From the NCBI GenBank assembly GCA_028285105.1, contig JANQQE010000027.1, positions 62,001-126,000 of the forward strand: a stretch of DNA of 64,000 nucleotides. Direction: 5' to 3'. The first letter of the stretch is position 1. Every line of letters starts with the position of its first letter. The notes beneath the pieces were generated by a model that did not search any database, was not told where the DNA came from, and saw nothing but the letters and a program-made list of their open reading frames with translations. A program made the translations under genes and the position numbers. Below are positions 61,501 through 64,000 of the stretch, piece by piece. This DNA is from Alphaproteobacteria bacterium (GTDB lineage: Bacteria > Planctomycetota > Phycisphaerae > UBA1845).

Positions 61501-61573
61501 GAACCTAACTCACTGAGGTTAAACGTTTTTCCAGGCACAGATCAGCGACAATTTCGGAGTTGCGCCTGGGACT

Positions 61574-62512
61574 CTAGTTACTTGCCGTCGCCGCGGAGGG
61601 TTTTTGAATTCTCGTCTCCGGGTTCCAGACATTAAACGGTTGAATTTCGGTATCGAGAAACACTTCCGCGCGATTACGCAGAATGACTTCGATCGATCGA
61701 AGTTGGTCGAGGAATATTCGCAGCTCTTCGTGCTCCTTGAATTCCTTGTATATTTCACCGACCTTGGCAAGTCCTTCGCTTTCGATGCGGGCGACCTTTC
61801 GCTCGACCATCGCCATGATTCGTCCACTTGCCGCCTGGGCAGCCGCTTTGATCCGCGTTCCTTCGGCATCGCCTTCCGAGCGATACTTGTCGGCTTTGAC
61901 CTCCTGGGTCTTCTTCATCGTAGTAAACACCGCCTGCGTGACGTTGGCGGGCAGGGCGAGTTGTTTGACGCCAAACGTGCAGATTTCAACGCCGAAGTCT
62001 TTCTTGGCGTCAGCGGCGATCGCGTCCATCATCTCTTGCTCAATATCTTGCAGCTTTCGATCGGAGGCCTTGGTCGAGACAAAATCAGAGAAGTTGTGCT
62101 GACCGATAACGGCTTTCTTGAGGCTGCGAATGCGCGTTCGCAGCGCTTCTTCGCCCGATTCGATTTCGTTGTAACGGGTGTGGAACTTGAAGGGATCGAC
62201 AATGCGCCATGTGGTAAACGTGGTGACGATGATCTGCTTGCTGTCCAGTGTCGGTGCTTCTTCGATGCGGCCTTCCAACAGACGCAGGCGCGTGTCGTAC
62301 TTGACCACACTTTGAATGGGCCAAGGCCACTTCAGATTCAACCCGGCGAAGAAGCTGTTGTCATTCTCGTCGATGCGAATGGGAACCTCGCTCGCGTTAC
62401 CGAACGTTTTTTTGATCGCAACTTCCGTAGAGCGAACCTGAAATGTACACCAGTACATAAGCAGGATCGCCATCAGCAGGACCGCAGCGATGATCGAAGG
62501 TGTGTTTTTCAT
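61574..62512 (-). CDS. hflC: SPFH/Band 7 protein, HflC-like
   Basis: A 312-residue protein with one N-terminal transmembrane helix (SIIAAVLLMAILLMYWCTF) and the SPFH domain in order: QVRSTEVAIKKTFGN, LNLKWPWPIQSVVKYDTRLRLLEGRIEEAPTLDSKQIIVTTFTTWRI (the HflC signature strand), DIEQEMMDAIAADAKKDFGVEICTFGVKQLALPANVTQAVFTTMKKTQEVKADKYRSEGDAEGTRIKA. It ends with a coiled-coil tail. It stands between two HflK-like genes on the same strand, with 73-166-base gaps. Confidence 0.87.
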   Translation of the reverse strand: MKNTPSIIAAVLLMAILLMYWCTFQVRSTEVAIKKTFGNASEVPIRIDENDNSFFAGLNLKWPWPIQSVVKYDTRLRLLEGRIEEAPTLDSKQIIVTTFTTWRIVDPFKFHTRYNEIESGEEALRTRIRSLKKAVIGQHNFSDFVSTKASDRKLQDIEQEMMDAIAADAKKDFGVEICTFGVKQLALPANVTQAVFTTMKKTQEVKADKYRSEGDAEGTRIKAAAQAASGRIMAMVERKVARIESEGLAKVGEIYKEFKEHEELRIFLDQLRSIEVILRNRAEVFLDTEIQPFNVWNPETRIQKPSAATASN

Positions 62513-62678
62513 GTGAGCTTCTCCGTGAAGTCGAAATCGATTTGAATGTTGAGTTCGACGATCACGCGATAACGAATCCTTACTCTATCGAGTCAGTTTG
62601 GCAAACAAGTTTGGTAATTCAGGCGGGCATTAAAACCGCCCACGTCAACAACCAACGTCAATGCTGAAAAATTCCGTG

Positions 62679-64000
62679 CTAATCTGTGTCGATGTCAATG
62701 GTTCCGGTCTGCGGCTTGTCGTAGATCACGACCACCTTCTTGGTCGGGTCGGTCACCACCACATACTTACGAATGTTTGTCAATGCTTCCTGGAGCATCT
62801 CCAGGTACTTTCGCACTTTGTACAATCGCGGTGCCGCTTCGTACGCCGCAATCTCCGCGCTGAATACCGTCAGGTTGCGCCGGGCTTGCGTGACCTCGTA
62901 GAGAATTCGAGCCTGAATCTCCGCAATCCTGGATGCCGCCGAACCGCCTGTCGGTACTGTTCCACCGGCTGCATCGATCGAACCCATCAACAGTTCGTCG
63001 ACGCGATCAATCGCTGCCTGCTTTTGTTCGTCGGTTGAAGATTCGTCCTGGGCGATTCGATCCATCGCGAGGATAGCCCGGTCAAGTCGCAGTGCCCGGT
63101 TGCGACTGCCCGCCACCGTCGTCAGGATTTCTTCAGCCTGTCCTCGAGCCTCTTCGACGAAGGCGTCTTTTTCCATCTCGGCTTTGACGACTTCCTGAAA
63201 CGCTTTCGCCACATCGTCGGTGGGGTGGGCTTCTTGAACGCCGCAAAAAAGTATCTCGACACCCAGATTCAATTCGTCTGCCCGCTTTTGGAGAATCCGG
63301 TGCAGCGACTCATTCACCTCGCCGCGACCCGGTCCAATGATTCGATCGACATCCACGCTGGCTGCGTAGTCGGTCAACACCTGGTAGGCGATGGATTCGA
63401 CCAGGCGCTCGGGTTCATAGTGTTCATACAGATAGTCGTCCAGCGACTTGACCCGATACTGGATGTTCACCGACACCATGAGCAAACCGACGGCGACGGC
63501 TTTACCTTCTTTCCTCGCATCATTGGCTTGCTCGGCGCCACTGGCGATGGCATCCTGCGCATCGTCGTCAATGTTGCTTTCCGTATCGAAGTTGGTGATA
63601 TCCGGACTTGCGACAACGAGCATCATCTCCGCGTTGAATTCGTGTTTCTCGCCCCAGAGAATCGGTTTCTCGCGAAGTTTTCCGTCAACCTCTTCCATGT
63701 TGGCTTCTTTGTCGTGATCGACGGAGGAACCCACCGTGATCGTCCGAACCCGATCGACCCGCGCCCGGTAGACGCAATCAATTGGCCAGGGACATTTGAA
63801 GTGCAGCCCGGGCGACAGGACTTCATCGCCTCTTTGCAGGCGTTTGCCGAATCGTTCGATGACGGCTTGCTCGTCGGCATCCACGAATACGACTGTAGAC
63901 AGCAAAATCAACGCGAAGACACCGAAGGCAATCATCGGAGCCATCGCTCTCTGCAGCAGACTATAGAACCAAGTCTTACTGACCTCGAATCCGAACTGGT
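62679..64000 (-). CDS. Second HflK-like SPFH protein (5' end outside window)
   Basis: The ORF track starts at ATG 63944, but the frame stays open to the right edge (QFGFEVSKTWFYSLLQRA precedes it), so the true N-terminus probably lies outside the window. The transmembrane helix MIAFGVFALILLSTVVFV is followed by DEQAVIERFGKRLQRGDEVLSPGLHFKCPWPIDCVYRARVDRVRTI, VNIQYRVKSLDDYLYEHYEPERLVESIAYQVLTDYAA, and a long C-terminal coiled coil. It is clearly related to the other two SPFH proteins of the cluster but differs in its loops. Confidence 0.85.
   Translation of the reverse strand, partial: QFGFEVSKTWFYSLLQRAMAPMIAFGVFALILLSTVVFVDADEQAVIERFGKRLQRGDEVLSPGLHFKCPWPIDCVYRARVDRVRTITVGSSVDHDKEANMEEVDGKLREKPILWGEKHEFNAEMMLVVASPDITNFDTESNIDDDAQDAIASGAEQANDARKEGKAVAVGLLMVSVNIQYRVKSLDDYLYEHYEPERLVESIAYQVLTDYAASVDVDRIIGPGRGEVNESLHRILQKRADELNLGVEILFCGVQEAHPTDDVAKAFQEVVKAEMEKDAFVEEARGQAEEILTTVAGSRNRALRLDRAILAMDRIAQDESSTDEQKQAAIDRVDELLMGSIDAAGGTVPTGGSAASRIAEIQARILYEVTQARRNLTVFSAEIAAYEAAPRLYKVRKYLEMLQEALTNIRKYVVVTDPTKKVVVIYDKPQTGTIDIDTD

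Noticed and set aside
61604-62545. 313-codon plus-strand ORF antisense to the HflC-like gene
   Set aside because: Phe-rich translation with no family features, directly opposite a clear SPFH gene.

Overview
The window looks like a chromosomal segment of a flagellated planctomycete, probably Phycisphaerae-like. This is inferred from several traits: a prepilin-type protein with a C-terminal H-x9-D motif, large secreted metalloproteases ending in dockerin-like repeats, lipoproteins with low-complexity linkers, an outer-membrane porin, a Gram-negative-type flagellar rod and ring set, and a SPFH/ABC membrane cluster. No rRNA, tRNA, CRISPR array, insertion sequence or prophage was recognised.

Layout. 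1-13 kb holds mixed cell-envelope and regulatory genes: a truncated CBM9-like protein, a pseudopilin, a phospholipid methyltransferase-like enzyme, a GT4 glycosyltransferase, DsbD, an unusual radical SAM protein, a membrane protein with a degenerate zincin-like motif, a large M6 protease and a SpoIIE-type phosphatase. 12.8-16.3 kb carries a FliA/WhiG sigma factor and the conserved pair rny-ymdB, preceded by about 1 kb of poorly coding DNA with a strong minus-strand promoter. 17.4-24.4 kb carries peptidase T and, convergent with it, a compact nonulosonic (sialic-like) acid operon: methyltransferase, polysaccharide deacetylase, formyltransferase, a fused CMP-sugar synthetase/NeuB synthase, and a NeuC-like epimerase. 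24.6-32.2 kb encodes secreted and lipid-anchored proteins, a matrixin protease and a porin. 32.4-39 kb is housekeeping: uvrB, nadC, rsgA, pyrF, murD. 39-51.4 kb is a flagellar operon, flgF-flgG-flgA-flgH-flgI-flgJ-flgN-flgK-flgL-fliW-csrA-flagellin, ended by a clear terminator. 51.4-64 kb has an FHA-GAF histidine kinase, an exported endonuclease/phosphatase-family protein, a hypothetical gene, and a minus-strand run of three SPFH (HflK/HflC-like) proteins, an ABC ATPase, an ABC permease and a membrane-anchored protein.

How parts work together. FlgA-FlgN build rod, rings and hook junction. FliW, CsrA and flagellin are the known homeostatic switch in which FliW titrates CsrA away from flagellin mRNA. 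The most interesting signal in the window is RNA structure around these genes. The flagellin leader has two hairpins presenting GGA in the loop, one containing the Shine-Dalgarno sequence. The fliW leader has another. The fliW-csrA gap can fold into a compact three-way junction whose second arm exposes GGAT. Together they suggest a CsrA circuit controlled in cis at three consecutive genes. The nonulosonate operon could supply a sugar for surface or flagellin glycosylation, but nothing in the sequence links the two directly.
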